Shown: one piece after another, positions 11,640 through 26,299 of the stretch
How positions within the stretch are numbered: the first letter of the stretch is position 1
How the letters are laid out: the number at the start of each line of letters is the position of its first letter
Origin: Hyperoodon ampullatus
Lineage: Eukaryota; Chordata; Mammalia; Artiodactyla; Ziphiidae
Direction of reading: 5' to 3'
NCBI GenBank assembly: GCA_949752795.1
Contig: OX457060.1
Span: 105,040,949 to 105,104,948, forward strand
DNA length: 64,000 nt
Position numbers and translations under genes: made by a program
The notes under the pieces: generated by a model
What the model was told of the DNA's origin: nothing
What the model saw: only the letters and a program-made list of their open reading frames with translations
Database searches by the model: none

Positions 11640-13850
11640 CTGATACTTTTAAGTTTGGATTTAGGTCCCTGACCCCTTAAAACCTGTGAAGATGATTATA
11701 TAGGAAGTCTGTGTCCCTCTTTTCCTTTCTGGAAATCAAATAGATCATTTAGCAATAGAAAACGTCTTCAATTGTTGTGTCCTATTTACTAGGAAGAGAC
11801 AAATTGCAAGACTCTTTTTAGTCTCTAGACCATGTATAATATCCCATGTATTTGGGTTCAGTTTGAACTCCAGAAGAAGCTCAGTGTATAATTTGCTAAC
11901 TTTAGAAATTGTGTTGGAAAAAAACAAGAAAAGTACAATCCAATGCTTCATTCTAGCTTCTATTATGATTTAATAAGTGAAAAATTACTCAAAAACATAC
12001 GTGGTGCATTTCATTGGAACGCTCCTATGATCAAAACTTAAGAGAGAGAAGTTTTTGGTAAATTAATTTGCATTTTTCTGAATATAATTATTTAAAAATT
12101 TTTGAGAATTAAAAGGCAAAACACAGTTGGCTTCACATATTCTTCAAAATTACTGGAACATATTTTTAAGAACTTCCTTATGAGGATGTGGTGCAGGTAG
12201 ACCCTTCTCCTGTCTGATATTAATCTCCTTGGAGTCTTTGCTTAAGTCATTACTGTTACTGAATCTCCATCTGCTTCTAAAAAGCTTCCTATTCTGCCCT
12301 GTTTCAATGGATAAACTCCTCAATGTAGAAATCTTACGTTTTTCAAAATTTTAAAGTTTAGCATGTGGTGCCAAGCTCCCAGAATAGCTACTTACCTGAA
12401 TCAATAGTGATGACAAATCACTTTTATAGAATTCATCCTGGGAATCAACTGCTTTAAAATAAGTCATATAATCCCTTCCAAAATATTTTATAACCTGTGT
12501 CCACATACTAAAGGGAAATAGAGATTTGGGGCAATTATCTGGATGAGTTAGGTTTAAAATTTCTCTTGCTTGAATCGTGATACTAACTGAGCCAAAGTGT
12601 ACTTAAAACTTCACTTATTCAAGGAAAAGGTAAGTGAGTAAGCCTTTATTGACTAGACTTTTGGAAAATAGTTTTGCTGTAGCCCATGAAAGAAAGTAGA
12701 AATTTGAAAGAAAGGAAGCTCACACAGTACTTTGCTTTCAAGTGAAGCAAGTCAGATAAACTGCAACATGTTCTGTTACCCAGTTCTATATCTTAAACCT
12801 TCTACATTCTCAGGATGGTACTAATGTCAATGATAAAAACACTGAGTGTCACAAGATTTTAACAACATTTGCATTGGTACTTTTGTTTAGTAAGGCAGGA
12901 AATTTCCCCCAACTGTTTAGAGAATACATTTAACAAGAATTAAAGAAGAAAAAGAGAATGCGAGTTTCTTAATATTTTTAATAAATAGAAATTTTCTAAA
13001 TATGTTTGAAAAAGTGTCATTTTTATACCTGATAAAAATATCTCATACCTATTTTTTAAAAGCCGGGCTTTGTTGATGCTAAGTTTATAAGGATGCAGGG
13101 CTTGGATGAAGACTATTTGAAGAACACTGAGACTAAGATCTTGATATCTGAAAAGGTGGAAAGCATGAAATAATAGGATGTGACTCTTAGAGATCTGGAA
13201 AGCAGTGTAGGCTCACAGAAAGACAAGAAAAAGGAATGAAGTCCAATAGAGAAAATGGGAAAGAAATGAGGGTAGCAAATAAAAATAAGTAGGTCAGTGC
13301 AAGTAAGAATGTGTAAAAAGAAGTTCCAAAGATACCGAGTGTTATCCATCATGTGAAGCAGCCAATTTAGAGGCGTCACCTGAAGCTTTAACCTAGTAGG
13401 TGTATTTGGAGCCTTGCCAAGGGTAATAGCCAAGAAAGATTGCCTAACCTGCTGTGGGTGGGGCTGAAGCAGGAGAGAGCTATAAAATCAGCTTATGTTA
13501 AATCAAAATTCAAAACTCCAATGAAAGTAAATTCATATATTAATGTTTCTGAAAAGTTTGTGTTCCATGATTCTTCATAATTTAGATAATTATCTCATGC
13601 CAAATGAATGGTTGACTGACTGTGTAATATTCTTTGGGGAATTGTTTTGGAGATATGGTTAGGGAGGAGGAGTACAGGAAAGACAGAACTGGCTCTAGTT
13701 CTATTTGCTGCCCAGGTCAACAGGCTAAGTATAATTGTGTTATAAGTAAAGGTAGTAAAACAGCATTTCTTTAGCTCATCAAAACCAATAAACTGTACAG
13801 TGCAAACCACAGCCAGATTGTTTTCTTCCTTTATTTCCTCAAATTTATTT
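11640..13850. other. Unique non-coding DNA
   Basis: No repeat family or gene was recognised. Open frames up to 106 codons on the minus strand (13113-13433) do not resemble any family and look like chance. Confidence 0.45.
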
Positions 13851-13854
13851 CTTC

Positions 13855-14130
13855 ATTTACTTACTCATTCCATAAATATATATTGAGTATTTACTATGTT
13901 GTGCCAGACATTGTCTTAGGAACTGAGAATAGAATGGTGAACAAAAAATTATACATGTTCCCTGATGTTTGGGACATAAAATTTCAGAGAAGGAGAATAC
14001 AGAAATAGATTCTTTTTTAATTGTGATAAGTGCTTAGTTGGGTAAGGAAGGGGGTGGGAATAATAGGAAGAACCTATTTTAGATAAGCTGGTCATGAGGA
14101 CGACACGTTCAGTTTAGGATCTCTGAGATT
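13855..14130 (-). repeat. L2-like LINE relic
   Basis: Reverse-orientation L2 phrases are present: 'ttgagtatttactatgttgt', 'gccagacattgtcttaggaa', 'tgtgataagtgcttag', and 'ttttagataagctggtcatg'. The element is old and has no coding content. The ends are approximate. Confidence 0.6.
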
Positions 14131-14199
14131 GTCAATTTGGATAAGTGATACTGAAGCTCAGAAGACATGGTGGTGGAAATACACAGTTTGCATCACAAA

Positions 14200-17100
14200 C
14201 ATTGTTTTATCCTTTGTGCTATACTTTCTTTGAAAATCCCTCAGCATAAACCATGGGGTGTAATCCTAACTCCACTTAAATCCAATTCTTTGCCTGCTCC
14301 ACATCTGCAACCATGCAGTTGAATGTGTCATAAGAAAGATGTGTCACAAAGGTGATCAACCTTGAAACCATGACCAGGAACTGCAGATGGACTCCTGATA
14401 CTGCAAAGCAATAAAACTACATTTCCCAATCCTTCCATTCTTCCATCTCCTTAGAAGATTTCATACCCCTTTTCTTTCCTCACCCTCCAACACTTCTTCC
14501 CTATCTTCACTCTCAGTGGATGACCTTGCTTCTTACATCACTGAGAAAATTAAAAGAATCAGAATAGAACTTTCATATGGTCCATGTACATCAGTTCAGC
14601 ATCTGTGCCTCCAAGGGACATTAGAACTAATTGTTTACTGGTGAAAATGATAGTATTCAAGACAGGTGTTTAGAGAGGTGGCATAGCCTTACTCCTACAT
14701 GAAAGGCCTAAATTTTTCATGCAAGGGTCAAGATCTACTAGATTCTTTTCTTCCCTCAAATCATTGATCCTTGGCAGATTCTGTCACCTAACCAAATGAC
14801 AATACAGGTTGCCCCAAACCCTTAGAATAGAGAGGCATCCATGTTGGAGCACTGGAGGGAAGAGAGTGGACCTTCCACATGCTATAAGAAGAGACTGAAT
14901 TGCTTTATGGACCCAAGTGCTGATAGATTCTGGGAAGTATTTAGTCCAACACTTTTTCATTATAAAAGAATACCTGGTGGCCAGATTGTGGAAGAAAAAC
15001 CATAAAGCCCCCAGTTATTCAAACTTCCAGAGGCTATTTCTCTAAAATAGAAGATAATTACTGCAATGCTAAATAGGTTGAAAATAGTTTGCAACAAATA
15101 GTTAGATTTGTTTTTTGTTTGTTTTCGATACCTACTCATATAGAGCAAAATCATAGAGAGAAAAGAAGGTCCTGTGGAAATAACAATAGACTCTAATATT
15201 GGAAGCTGTTGGAGGAACTGCATCTCCGAAAACACAGGACTCTACCTAACTTTAAGTGTGTGGTTCATGGAAAGGAGTCCTAATAGCTACTGCAATGGTA
15301 TCTGGAGGCCAAACTCAACTTCTTTGGAAAGATACGTGGAAGGTTTCCTCTTATATAACGTAGGTCACAAAATACTGTGTTCTTTCAGTTTCATACAAAA
15401 TTTCCAGTAATACAGCTCATATTATATTGGCCCATTCTCTGCTTTCCTCCCCCACCTGCCCCACACAATGGCCCTTCAAAACAAACGGGGATGGTATTAT
15501 AAGCCTATCTGGGTTTCACCTTATTAACGTGCACAGATAGTCCTTCCCTAACAGACTATTTCCACCTAAGGCTAGTGCTCACATCTGCATGAGAACATTT
15601 CTCAACTGGCATAGAGATTTAAAAAGGATGATCTCTGTTCCTAAAACAATATATCTGGCAATTTATTTATTTTTCTTTCTTTTCAAGCTCTATTCTTCAA
15701 GAAGTTATACCCACCTTGAACCCCAAACTTTGAGCTCTATCAGCTTCCCCAGACAGAACTGATCTGACTGATGTTTTAGGCTAGACAGGGTTTCTGGACA
15801 CCTCACTATATTAAGGGACAGAGGTGAGGAAGACATGGAGCACTGCACAGATCCAGCAGAGATTAAGGGGTCTTCCTGGGGAGAGAGCATCCTGTGTGAG
15901 CAGGCATCATATTCCTTTGGGGAAAAAAAATGCTTCAGCTTCCATAATACAGTTCCACTTGGAAATTTTGGCAAATGAAAATTTTTCTACAACTGTCTGT
16001 TTAACCTTTGTCTATTATCTTTTCTATGGAAAAACACTTTCTGTGTAGCATGTCTTCCATATCATTTGCAGGTCATGTTTTCACAGCTAATCCACCTGCA
16101 TTTATCTGGCAATTCCAATGTTTGTTTAATCATGATGTACTAAGAAGGAAAACTAAAAACCAGTAGAGAAAATTGCAAAGTGGCAGAGAAAGAGAATAAA
16201 GAGATTCTTAGACTGACCCGTAATAACCCACGGAAGAGCATTTAACATGGCACTGTCATTGATTTTGTAAGAATGCCAGGGACTCTTTTTTTCTCAACAT
16301 TAACAAACTAGGGAGCTCTGGGTTCATGAGAATGAGTTACTACTTGCACACTTAAGTTTATTGCTTGTCTCTGGTGCAGCTTTTATCAAAGATGTTAGGC
16401 AGAAAGAATGCTCTCTCTCTCTCTCCCTCTCATTGTGTTTATCTCCATTTCATTCCCACATGTGTTGTTAGTGGAGAAAATATAATTATTTATGCCTGTA
16501 ATTTTGCTTCCAGCAAGTTCTAATTATAGCACTTTGGCAGAGTGAATACTGACAGGATTTTGTTGTTGAACAGTCCATGGAAAGGGCTGAATTATTCTAG
16601 TTTCATCAACTATTGTATGAAAGTTGAGAAGAGAGAGGACTGAAATTTCTCCCAATAAGTACAATGAGTAATTAGTTGAAACAAGGTCATACAACTCACT
16701 TTTTCTTGTTTCTCTATTGTACATGCCATTACATTGCATCCATTGCATTCATTCCAGACTTATGTATGTTATGTCTTTTAAATAATATTTAAATTCTGAA
16801 TGTTATTCTTAGTTTATCCATTGAAATTAAAGTTAAAACAATTTCATTTAAAACATAGATATTTTTATTTTGTGGATTGAATGACTTGGAAAGAAAATCG
16901 ACTTAACATTTTCCTGGTCATGTTTAATTGTCCTCACTACTATATTTAATTTATAAAATCATTGTGTGTGCTATGGTAATCTCTGTTAAAGGCTAGAGAT
17001 TATGGCAGAATATTCCATTATTTTTGAGATCAATATACCAAATCACATACCATACACAATATGGACTGTTATGAAAATATCTCAAATACAAAATAGTTAT

Positions 17101-18315
17101 TGAAAGGTGGATTAAACCTGTATTTGGAATACTGAATGTAAAATCTGACCTAATTGAACAAACAAGAATTTTCAAAGAGAAATGTCACCTAAAATGACTA
17201 CTGTTATTTCTGCTGGGTTTTGTGTATATTTTTATGTCTCTTTCTAATTGTTTCTTGAATTTTAATTCTGTCTTTTAATGCAATCTTATAGATAACCCGG
17301 CCTGGTTTTTGTTTTTTTGGACAAGAGTGGAATGATAAAAAAAATTTGGGAGGGGGGTTTCAAATAAATGCATTTTCTTCCTAGAATAGAGGGCTAATTT
17401 GAGGATTGATAGAGAAATCATACATAGCTCAGCGATATGAGAATTAAGGTCTTAATGACTAGAAATTTAGCATTGGCTCTTTGATGGAGAACTCAAGGTA
17501 TACCACCATCAAGAATTTTAGTTACCCACTCTCACTAAGGATTTTTCTGGGAACCAGAATTAATCAGAAACTGAAATTCCTGAGCGTAAAATCCTAAAAG
17601 CAGTCCTTTTCTTTGGTTATTTTTTATAACAAAATGTTAGATTAAGATGCCTCTCTTAAGATGTCTCTTTCTTTATGCCTCTGGTTGCCTGATATTTGTC
17701 ATCCTTTCTTAACTGTGAAGTCCACCAATTGAGGCTTTTGTTGTAAAGGTCAGATTACCATATTCCATACTAACTTCTCAATGTAATTTACATGAAATTA
17801 CATTTTTGTACTATTTCACCTAAAAATCTAAGATTTCATTTTGTTAACTTTATTTTGGCTTTACCCATGAAACCAACCCCTATTATTCATGTATAAATTC
17901 CAGGAATATTTTTGTCTCATTCTTGTGCAGTGTTTTTAAATGCATACTCCATGTCAGAAATTTGTAAACTAATAACCCTGTTGTTTTTGCTCAGAAACTC
18001 TTCTTTCTGTCTTCTTCTTTTCCCCACTCCCAGCAACATCACTCCAAGTTCCTAATGTGACACCTGTACCCCCAGATTATTCCTTCCTTCTACTTCTTAA
18101 TCCTTCCCATTTAAAAATATTCATTGCTGTGACACAGTAACCTTATCCAAAAGAATAAGGATTGAGAGATTCATTTCATTTCATTATCCTAGATATTCTC
18201 TATGTAACAAAGATGATGGAAACAAAAATACTACATATTAGGCTAATAATCTAGTCAGAAAGTAAAGGCATATGGAGAGATAAGCTAAAACTAAGAATAC
18301 GGTCATCACCCATAA

Positions 18316-18318
<3 letters not shown>
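14200..18318. other. Unique non-coding DNA with a short CT run
   Basis: Nothing coding was recognised. A CT microsatellite lies at 16410-16430. Several short purine or pyrimidine runs occur. Short open frames (15174-15410 plus, 15705-15974 minus) lack any family resemblance. Confidence 0.45.

Positions 18319-18349
<31 letters not shown>
18319..18349 (+). repeat. (TG)n microsatellite
   Basis: About 15 uninterrupted TG units, followed by imperfect TG/TA sequence to 18375. The open frame running through it from 18323 begins with alternating Cys and Val and is an artefact of the dinucleotide. Confidence 0.95.
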
Positions 18350-18350
<1 letters not shown>

Positions 18351-18399
18351 TTATATATGTGTGTAGGTGTATATATACTCTGACATGGAAATTTAGAGA

Positions 18400-18690
18400 A
18401 GATAAAAGAGTCATCTATCTTAGGATCATGAGGGAAATCTTTCTAAAGGACATCACATTTAACCTGAATTATGAGGGATACACAGAATTCCGACAAACAA
18501 ATGAGAAACAGGGGGCAGGTTGTTTTAGGTGGGGGTATTATTCTATTCAGAAAGTTTGGCTTGAGCAGAAGGATGTAGGGACACTGAAAACTTGTTTACA
18601 GAAGGGAAATCAGCTTAATTTGGCTGAAATACAAGGTGTGGGCATAGGAATATCTGAGATAAGGGTTATGAGTTTTAGAGCCAGTTGCTA
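18400..18690 (+). repeat. Probable L2 relic
   Basis: Phrases such as 'aggacatcacatttaacctg', 'gagaaacagggggcaggtt' and 'ttgagcagaaggatgtaggg' follow the L2 order downstream of its ORF. It is diverged and has no TSD. The 122-codon frame here has no resemblance to reverse transcriptase and is probably chance. Confidence 0.45.
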
Positions 18691-19129
18691 AAAGGGAAAG
18701 AACATTCAGGTATATTCAATGGGCTATGAGGAGCTTTAAAAAATATTTGAACAGAGAATTCCAAGATCACTGTTGAACTTTATAATTTTAATAATAGTGA
18801 CATAAATATGAATTGCAGAGGACCAAGCTACAGCAATATGCAGGTAAAAAGCTTTGAGAATCAGAAATTTTTGACAATAGGAATACAAAAGAATTTAATA
18901 TGAGATATAAAACTTCTAACACTACACTATGAATTGAATTTTATCTACTGTTAGATAATATATTTGAGAGCCATCAAAGTACCTTTTGCATAATTCAAAA
19001 GATTGCTGATGATTAGCAGATACAAAAGTAAACTTACTTGTACTATTTATAAACCAATATACTTGGTATTTTAAATGCCCACTTAATTTTTGTGTTACAC
19101 CTTGCTTTTTAATTAAGAAAGAACTAATA

Positions 19130-19275
19130 TTTGTGGGGCACTACTACTCATTTTGCTTTCACATATATTATTAAAATACCTCTGTGAGAAACCCATTAGT
19201 CTAATTTCAAGATGAGAAAACAAATTCCAGGAAGGTAGCACAGCTATTAAGTGGGCTAGATGGGTTTTAAAACCA
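19130..19275 (-). repeat. MIR SINE, reverse orientation
   Basis: The segment matches the usual reverse MIR pattern: 'attaaaatacctctgtgaga', 'caagatgagaaaacaaattc', 'gtagcacagctattaagtgg'. MIRs are ancient tRNA-derived SINEs shared by all mammals. Ends are eroded. Confidence 0.6.
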
Positions 19276-19279
19276 TATA

Positions 19280-22200
19280 AAATGCTGTTACCAGGAGGTT
19301 AGTGATAGTATTGCTTGATGCAAAGAAATAAATATCTAAGCATGCAAAGTTTTGTTCTCAGGAAAAATATAGTATTGTGAAAATAAAGAATGAGACCTCC
19401 TGGAATTGCCTTCTGTGTTTCTATTATGAATTAAAGTTCAAACGTAAATATAGTAAATTGACTAAATTACACTTAGGTTTAATGTTCTACAATATAATAT
19501 CAAGCCCTTTGGGGTTAAAATTATCACCAAATTTTTTCATAATTTTTTCCTTTACCCATGGTATAAAACTCTTGCCTCCCCTCTGGGACTCTCCTAGAAT
19601 TTTAAGTGCCTCTTGGCCTCCTTCCTGAATAACTGGACAAAAATCTTGGTCCTGTTTTGGTAACATGAATACCAGAAAAAAATGTCTTACTGTTTTCAGG
19701 GTACCACAAAACCCTTGTGTGGCACCCTGCTGAGAATTTCTATTCTAATTTCAAAACTTTCATAATAAGATGATGACCCCATCTCCCATCATAGCCAGTA
19801 CAAGGTTTTGTTATAATAACATGAAACAAAGAGTAAAATCTCTAGTGTCAGCATTCTTGCTCTATGCAAGAAAGGGGAGAATATGCTTGGTCATACAGAT
19901 TGAAATAGCTAAAGGCAGCACATAAATACAAACCCAATTTCTAAGGTAAGTGATGAACTACTTGATCTTTTCCAGACATGTGGCAGACTTTCAGCTTTCT
20001 TCACCTCATATAATAAGAGTAAAATGTCTACATTACTTGGCTGCTTCTGGAAGATGGTACAAAAAAGAGAATGCATAACTTTTTAACTAATCATTTCAGT
20101 GTGCTCTTTGCGGAGAAAGCTAATATTGTTAGCAACAAACTAAAAAGGAACTTGATGATTTACAGCTCACAATTAAAAGATTTATCAAATTATCAAGCTT
20201 TCAAGCATAATTTCAGTTCAGAGGAGAGTACAGAGAGTGCTAGTGTCCCCAAAGAATGGAGAACAATTGTCTGAGGCCGGGCGCATGTGCTGCTTTGCAG
20301 AATGAATCCTGATAGTGGTGTGTGCACCTAAGGCTGACACACACTAACAAGGAGACTGGGAGGAGGGAGGGAACTTGTAGTTGAGAAAGTGATACCTCCC
20401 AGTAGACAGACTCCAAATTATTATGCATTTTTGAATAACTGTGAAAAATCGATTTTTATTTTTTGAAGAGCTTTGCTTTAGGGATTTGACTGTTACCCAG
20501 TCTAACTGTACCTCCCAAGGTTTGAGGATGGTGGTAACTTGGAAAAAATAAGAATGTGTGTGGCCAAAATAAAATGAGAAAAAAAAAAACAACACTTTTT
20601 TTTTTTCTGCAATTGAATAAGCCTACAAATCAAAACTGGATTCAAAATTCATCCAGAACCCTTACAAAAGAAAGATAGTCAAGAGTGGAGCTTGGCATAA
20701 ACCTTAATCGGTATTATTTAAGGAAACTTTGAAGTCTGATGCCAATCTAGAGCTAATGCCAAAACCTACATCAGGAATGTCTGTATCCCTCTGTGGAGAA
20801 GTGGCAACTCATCCATCTTACCTCTTGTCTTATCCTATGGGGAAAATATAAGAAAAATGACTGGGATGACTAGACATAGATTCATTCCTATGCTCAAAAC
20901 TTGTAATAGTATAGTTTTACCAAAGCATAATTGAGGACTGGAGTGTAAGATTGTATGGATTAATACATAATCCATTTTCTACTTGAAACTGAGAACTTTT
21001 TCCTCTCAAAGCCACATAATTTTGTTCCTTAAAAATAATTTTAAGGATACATTCTAGGTCGTATAGCCAGCCACTTACTTACACACAGAATAGCAAAGTA
21101 AAAACAACAAGATATAGAGACTGAAAAGAATCAATTGGCAGCTGCTGGGTAACAACAACTTCATTGCTACTTTGAATTACACTGATTGTCGTGAAACATT
21201 TGTAGTCTGCTTCTTGAGTTTTATAAGGCTCCTTTCTAACACAACGAAGTTACTAATTTTTATTGTCACCCAGGTGTTGTTATTCTGAAGATGACTTACT
21301 GAGTTGAAATTGAAACTTTCTCAGAATATTTGTACCAAAACTGGTAACTTTCCAAATAAAACCTAGTTATACTACAAAATTATTATCTCATGAGATAAAG
21401 ATGCAATATATACAAAAGATGACAAACTATGTTAATTAGACTATATTATCAATCAAAGTCAACCTTCAAAATCCAATTAATACATGTGCATTTTCTACAT
21501 AGCAAATTAATTTGTATTTTAATTGTATTAGCTGTTTCTCAAAACCTACTGTAAATGTTAATTGGTCTAGGCTAAGTAAGAGCTACTCTGAATGACCTGT
21601 ATTATAGAGAGAAAAGTAAACAAAAATTTCCTGATGATCTTAGATGCTTACTGTTGTTTTAGTAGTAGCTGTACATTTACATATTTGCAGTGCAAATGAG
21701 GAGTTTAATTATAGCCATGTTTTCAAATAACAATTTTCACCCAGAGTGGGAAAAGTATATATGAATGGTAGAATTTTATATGTTGGTTCACTAACATAAA
21801 TTATTTCCTTTGAAATCACCAACTTAAAAGTTAAAAATAAAATACAAATAAAAATGCCATACAAAATTAAAAGCCAAAATACAAGCAGGCTCACTTTTGT
21901 ATTTTAATTAAATTAAAAATCTAAACAGGCTCAGTTTGGTTTGAGAGGTTCTTTGGTTTATAAAACCCTTCTAAGAGAAGAATAAAACAGAGAAAGATAT
22001 GGATCCATGTGAGAAAACAATATTTTAATTGAAAAAATAAAAATGCAAGTGATAGTCTTCAAAAAAAGAAATTATTTGTCTTTAATAGTATCTTAACGTG
22101 TTTTGCAGTTAAGGGGACTTAGCTGGTAGTCTGGCTTATGAAGTTTGGGTCTTTTTTTCTTATCATTGTTATTGTTTTATTTTCTCTTTCATTTCTTTCA

Positions 22201-23090
22201 AAAATTAATTTGCAGTGGAAAAAATAGGGAGGAAAGTGCTATTTTTTAGATCTAGTGTGTCCATGAAAGAAAGGGGTTTTCAAGAATGTTTATATTGAGC
22301 ATAGATGAAGTTAAAGATTTCAGCATAAACTTCTTTGCATTGTTGTGTTTGGGATGTGAGGAATTAAATTAATAATCAAACTGGTTAAAACGGGGCCTAT
22401 AGTGAGTGGTTTCTCTTCACATTTTCTACTCTATCTTAGAAACAAATGCTGGTTTCTCATTGGGCATTACAAACTTTACAGTAGAATAGGAAACGATAAC
22501 AGTGCCTAATGTAATGATTATTATTTAAGGTATAAAATAGTGCTCAGAGAGCTCTGTAGTCTCAACAAAGTTACTTTCAAAGTGAATTTTTTGCATACAT
22601 AAGCATATGTACAATCAGTTTTGTCAACTATTTGTATCATGCTTACTGATATAGTTTTAATTTAATAGAACACAATTCTTGGACAAAAAGCTGACCTCTG
22701 TGGTATGACAGATACATTATTCAAGAAACAAAAAGACAACTAAAATTTCCAGGAAAAACAAAAACTATGAAAAGAAAAAGATTGAGTCAAAGATACAAAG
22801 CAAAATAAAATGGTATAATTTTAAGAAAATGTAGAGTAAGAATAGAAAATCCATTCAACTTTAAAACTAGGAATGTTCTTTTACTAGCTCAAGTGGCATG
22901 GCATTATCATTCCAGCACATTACTTGACATGGCAGTAAGTATTTAAATAAGCATAACAGTATTAATGTTCATATAGATTCCAGTTCTGAGAGTAATTATA
23001 AAAATAAAACATGTTTTTTGTGCACAGTAGTTAGGCATATATTAATGTTCAGATCCATATTCATAGTTCTACATATATAATTTATATTAA
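19280..23090. other. Unique AT-rich DNA
   Basis: No gene or clear repeat was identified. A dense, non-repetitive patch at 20060-20350 may be worth a conservation check. Elsewhere there are only short A/T homopolymers (20578-20606). Confidence 0.45.
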
Positions 23091-23094
23091 TCCT

Positions 23095-23330
23095 TTGTAA
23101 AAGATTTTTATTGGAATATAGTTTCTTCTGTACAGCAAAGTGAATCAGTTATACATGTACATATATCCACTCTTTTTTATATTCTTTTCCCATCTAGGTC
23201 ATTACAGAGTATTGAGTAGAGTTCCCTGTGCTATACAGTAGGTCCTTATTAGTTATCTATTTAAATATAGTATTGTGTATATGTCAGTCCCAATCTCCCA
23301 ATTTATCCCTCCTCCCATATTAATCCATTT
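23095..23330 (-). mobile_element. L1 3'UTR fragment, reverse orientation
   Basis: The stretch carries the reverse of the L1 3' end seen also at 34.3 and 30.95 kb: 'tacagcaaagtgaatcagtt', 'ttcccatctaggtcattaca', 'ctgtgctatacagtaggtcc' and 'atgtcagtcccaatctccca'. It is a severely 5'-truncated insertion with no coding part. Confidence 0.8.
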
Positions 23331-23334
23331 TTAA

Positions 23335-25560
23335 ATGAGTAAAATTAAAAGTATATTTGATAAGATGGCAAAAGTAGAAAAGCAAGTAGAAAGGTGGAAA
23401 AAAAGACAGGAACAATACAATTTGCATTTTTTTATATAAAGGGAAATAGAAACATGGACTAAAATCAACCAACTGAAAAACAGTTACATAATTGTATCTA
23501 ATTATGTATATAATTAAACGGGTACAAAAGTAATCAATAGACATTAAATTATATATTTTATGATGTAAATTAAATGCTAAGTGGTATAATAAAATTTGGG
23601 AGACTTGGAAGTCTATAATGGAAATGGATGAAATCTCCAACTTTCATATCAAGTAATCAAATGGTATAGTGTTTAGGCAGTTTTTAAATCTCTAGAAAGC
23701 ATACCTTTTGTGTTTAAATTTTTCCCCTTCATTTCCTCTCTCCCTTTTCATTCTTTTCCTTAAAGAGTTATTCCCTTTAAGATGGTTGATTTATGTTTGA
23801 ATAAAATTTGTTTAAATTGGATAAAATTCATAAGTTTGGTATGCATCTTTGGAAAAGTTTTTTTTTTTTTAACTCATGTGCTATTTTAATCTGCATTAGT
23901 TGTATTGAGCTATATTATTTGTTTCATTTTTGCCTTTATTTTATTCAACTTTATGTTTTTAAAGATATATCCATTTTACTGTGTGTATATTTATTAACTT
24001 TTTTGAAAGTTGTGATTTGTTAACATTTATAAGCATTATCCAACGCTGTTGGCTAGTTGAGATACTTTATAGAATTTGGAGTATTAATAGTATAGTGTCT
24101 GCTAAGTAGTGGGCTGGGTCATATTCCTATTGTTTATACAATAAGATTTTATTGAAATGAAATTAGAGAGAGAGTTGTTTGCATTCTTTCATTGTAAAGG
24201 AAGTTGATTTTATCCAATATCTGTGCTTGAAACAAGTGACCCCAAATCTAGGATTTTGACAGTCTTTAACTATACAGCAATGTTCACAGTTAGAATATTT
24301 GCTATGGCAAGATTTGACTTGTAATAATAACCACAAACTTGTAAACCTCATATATTTCATGAACTAAATACCTGAATAATTTTTTGCAAATTATCATGAT
24401 AGATATAGGACATACTAATAAAATCTGAGTCCATGGCTTCTTCTAAAAGGTTTTCCATGTCTTTTCTATTGTTTTCCAGGGCACTCATAGGAACATTTCT
24501 GGGTGGCTGAGTCAACCCTACTTAATTCCAAATCAAGAAAGATGACATTTTGGTAGTTATGAGATGATTTATTAGAGTCTCAATGTTTCCTTTTTCACTT
24601 CCTCCCTAATTTGGATGGCAGTGGGGCTATAAGAATGTTGTCTGGAAATGATGAACTGATTTAATTTTGGAAGATTTCTCTTCCCACCCAATCTGTTTGT
24701 GTAGGACACAGTACAAAACTTGTTGATGTCAGCTATTCATTCGGTGTGGGTTTCAGCCATGTTTATCTTCCAGAGACCTCACAGCAACAACTAATGTCTC
24801 CTGACCACATGATTTGATTACTGTAATTCCCAGTTTTTAGATCCTCCCACTTAGACCTTCTCTTTCTTTGAAGATTGCTTCAAGGTTTATTGTATGCCGA
24901 TTGCTCAATAATTAGCTCTAGGGATTCAGGAAGATATTTTAAATACTGAAGCTGACTTACATAAAAATGTTAAGCACTTATACTGATTAATAATGTGTTA
25001 TATACACTAGACAATTCCTTTGGTAACAATTCCTTGTGATTAAAATTATGGATTTATGGGTGGGAAAGGAAGCCAAAAAGTCATTTGGACAAGCATCCTG
25101 GTTTCAGTTGAACCATCCCAGACAGATGTGATTAATTACACTGAAAGATAGCTTTGCTTTTATAACTGGTAAGCCAGAGGCTTTATCATTCTGAGGATCC
25201 AAAATTTGAACAAATTTGTTTTTAATTTCCAGTTATAGTGATCAAATCCCAGGAGCTTGACTAAAAGAGAGATTCACACTCCAGAAGGGTTAACTTACAT
25301 ATTTTAACAAATCAATCTATTTGCTAATGTCTCAAGCAGGGTGTATCATGATTTTCCTGCTAGATAGCACCCTTAGCAGATGTCTCCTGACTTCGAAGCT
25401 GCCTGAAGGAGCTTCCCTGTTGCTGATGCTTTCGTGCCCTGGATGAGTTTGCCATACTTTATATTCAGAATATGGTCTATTGATGTATTCTGAGTTTCCA
25501 GTTCCTAAGAAGTTACAGCAGTGTTGGTTCTCATGGGATATTAACGCTAGGCTTTAAAAA
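23335..25560. other. Unique non-coding DNA
   Basis: Nothing was recognised. The open frame of 106 codons on the minus strand at 23320-23640 is AT-driven and hydrophobic by composition, with no family match. Confidence 0.45.
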
Positions 25561-25569
25561 TCACTCAAG

Positions 25570-26040
25570 AAAATCATCTGTATCAGTTGGCAACGTAGTA
25601 AGCAACTCTAAAACTTAATATCTTAAAATATAAGCATTTTAATGCTTATGAATCTATGCATCAGTTGAGTAATTATTCGGGGCTCATCTATACTCACTCA
25701 TATATCATGTCTACACACAGCGGAGGAGGGGTAGGTGAATTTCCTGACCTAGTCTCATTTGGGGTCATTTTGCTATAGAGAGATCCAGGATGGCCTTGAC
25801 TAAGATAACTGTAGCTAGACCAGGCTCATTCTTGTGGAGGTAGAAGGATCTAAAGAGGAAACAACAAAGATTAGGAAGGCATACCATGACTCCTGCCGCA
25901 TTCTTTTGGCCAAAGCCAGTCACAAGATCAGTTCAGAGTCAGCTCAGGAAGAGCTACAGTGTTACAGGGTCAACAGTGGGCTACCAGGGAGTCATTAGTT
26001 GAGGCCAACAATGCAATCAATTAATCTACCACACCATCAC
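25570..26040. repeat. Ancient interspersed repeat, family not assigned
   Basis: The arrangement 'ctctaaaacttaatatctta', 'tattcggggctcatctatac', 'attcttttggccaaagccag', 'aatctaccacac' follows a pattern common in mammalian genomes. I recognise the pattern as repetitive but cannot name the family with certainty. It is very diverged. Confidence 0.42.
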
Positions 26041-26299
26041 ATCAGCTTTGCCTTTCACTCTTTAGCACACTAGTCTTCCTGAGCTTCTGAAAGAATAATA
26101 ACAGTATTTTATACATATGTATTGTTGCTATTATAATTAACAATATTATTGGCTCCCAATTTTTTTATATAAGGCCTGGGACCCTGGAAAAACAAGTTTC
26201 TGTTGAGTCTTTATATTCATACATAGTAATTGTTAGCTCACACAAGCAAGTTGATTGTATTGGATACTGGAGCAGTGCTTTGATGTCTTTCCACTGTAG

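Noticed and set aside
18323..18691. 122-codon frame beginning with alternating Cys and Val
   Set aside because: The N-terminus is made by a TG repeat and the rest lies in an L2-like relic.
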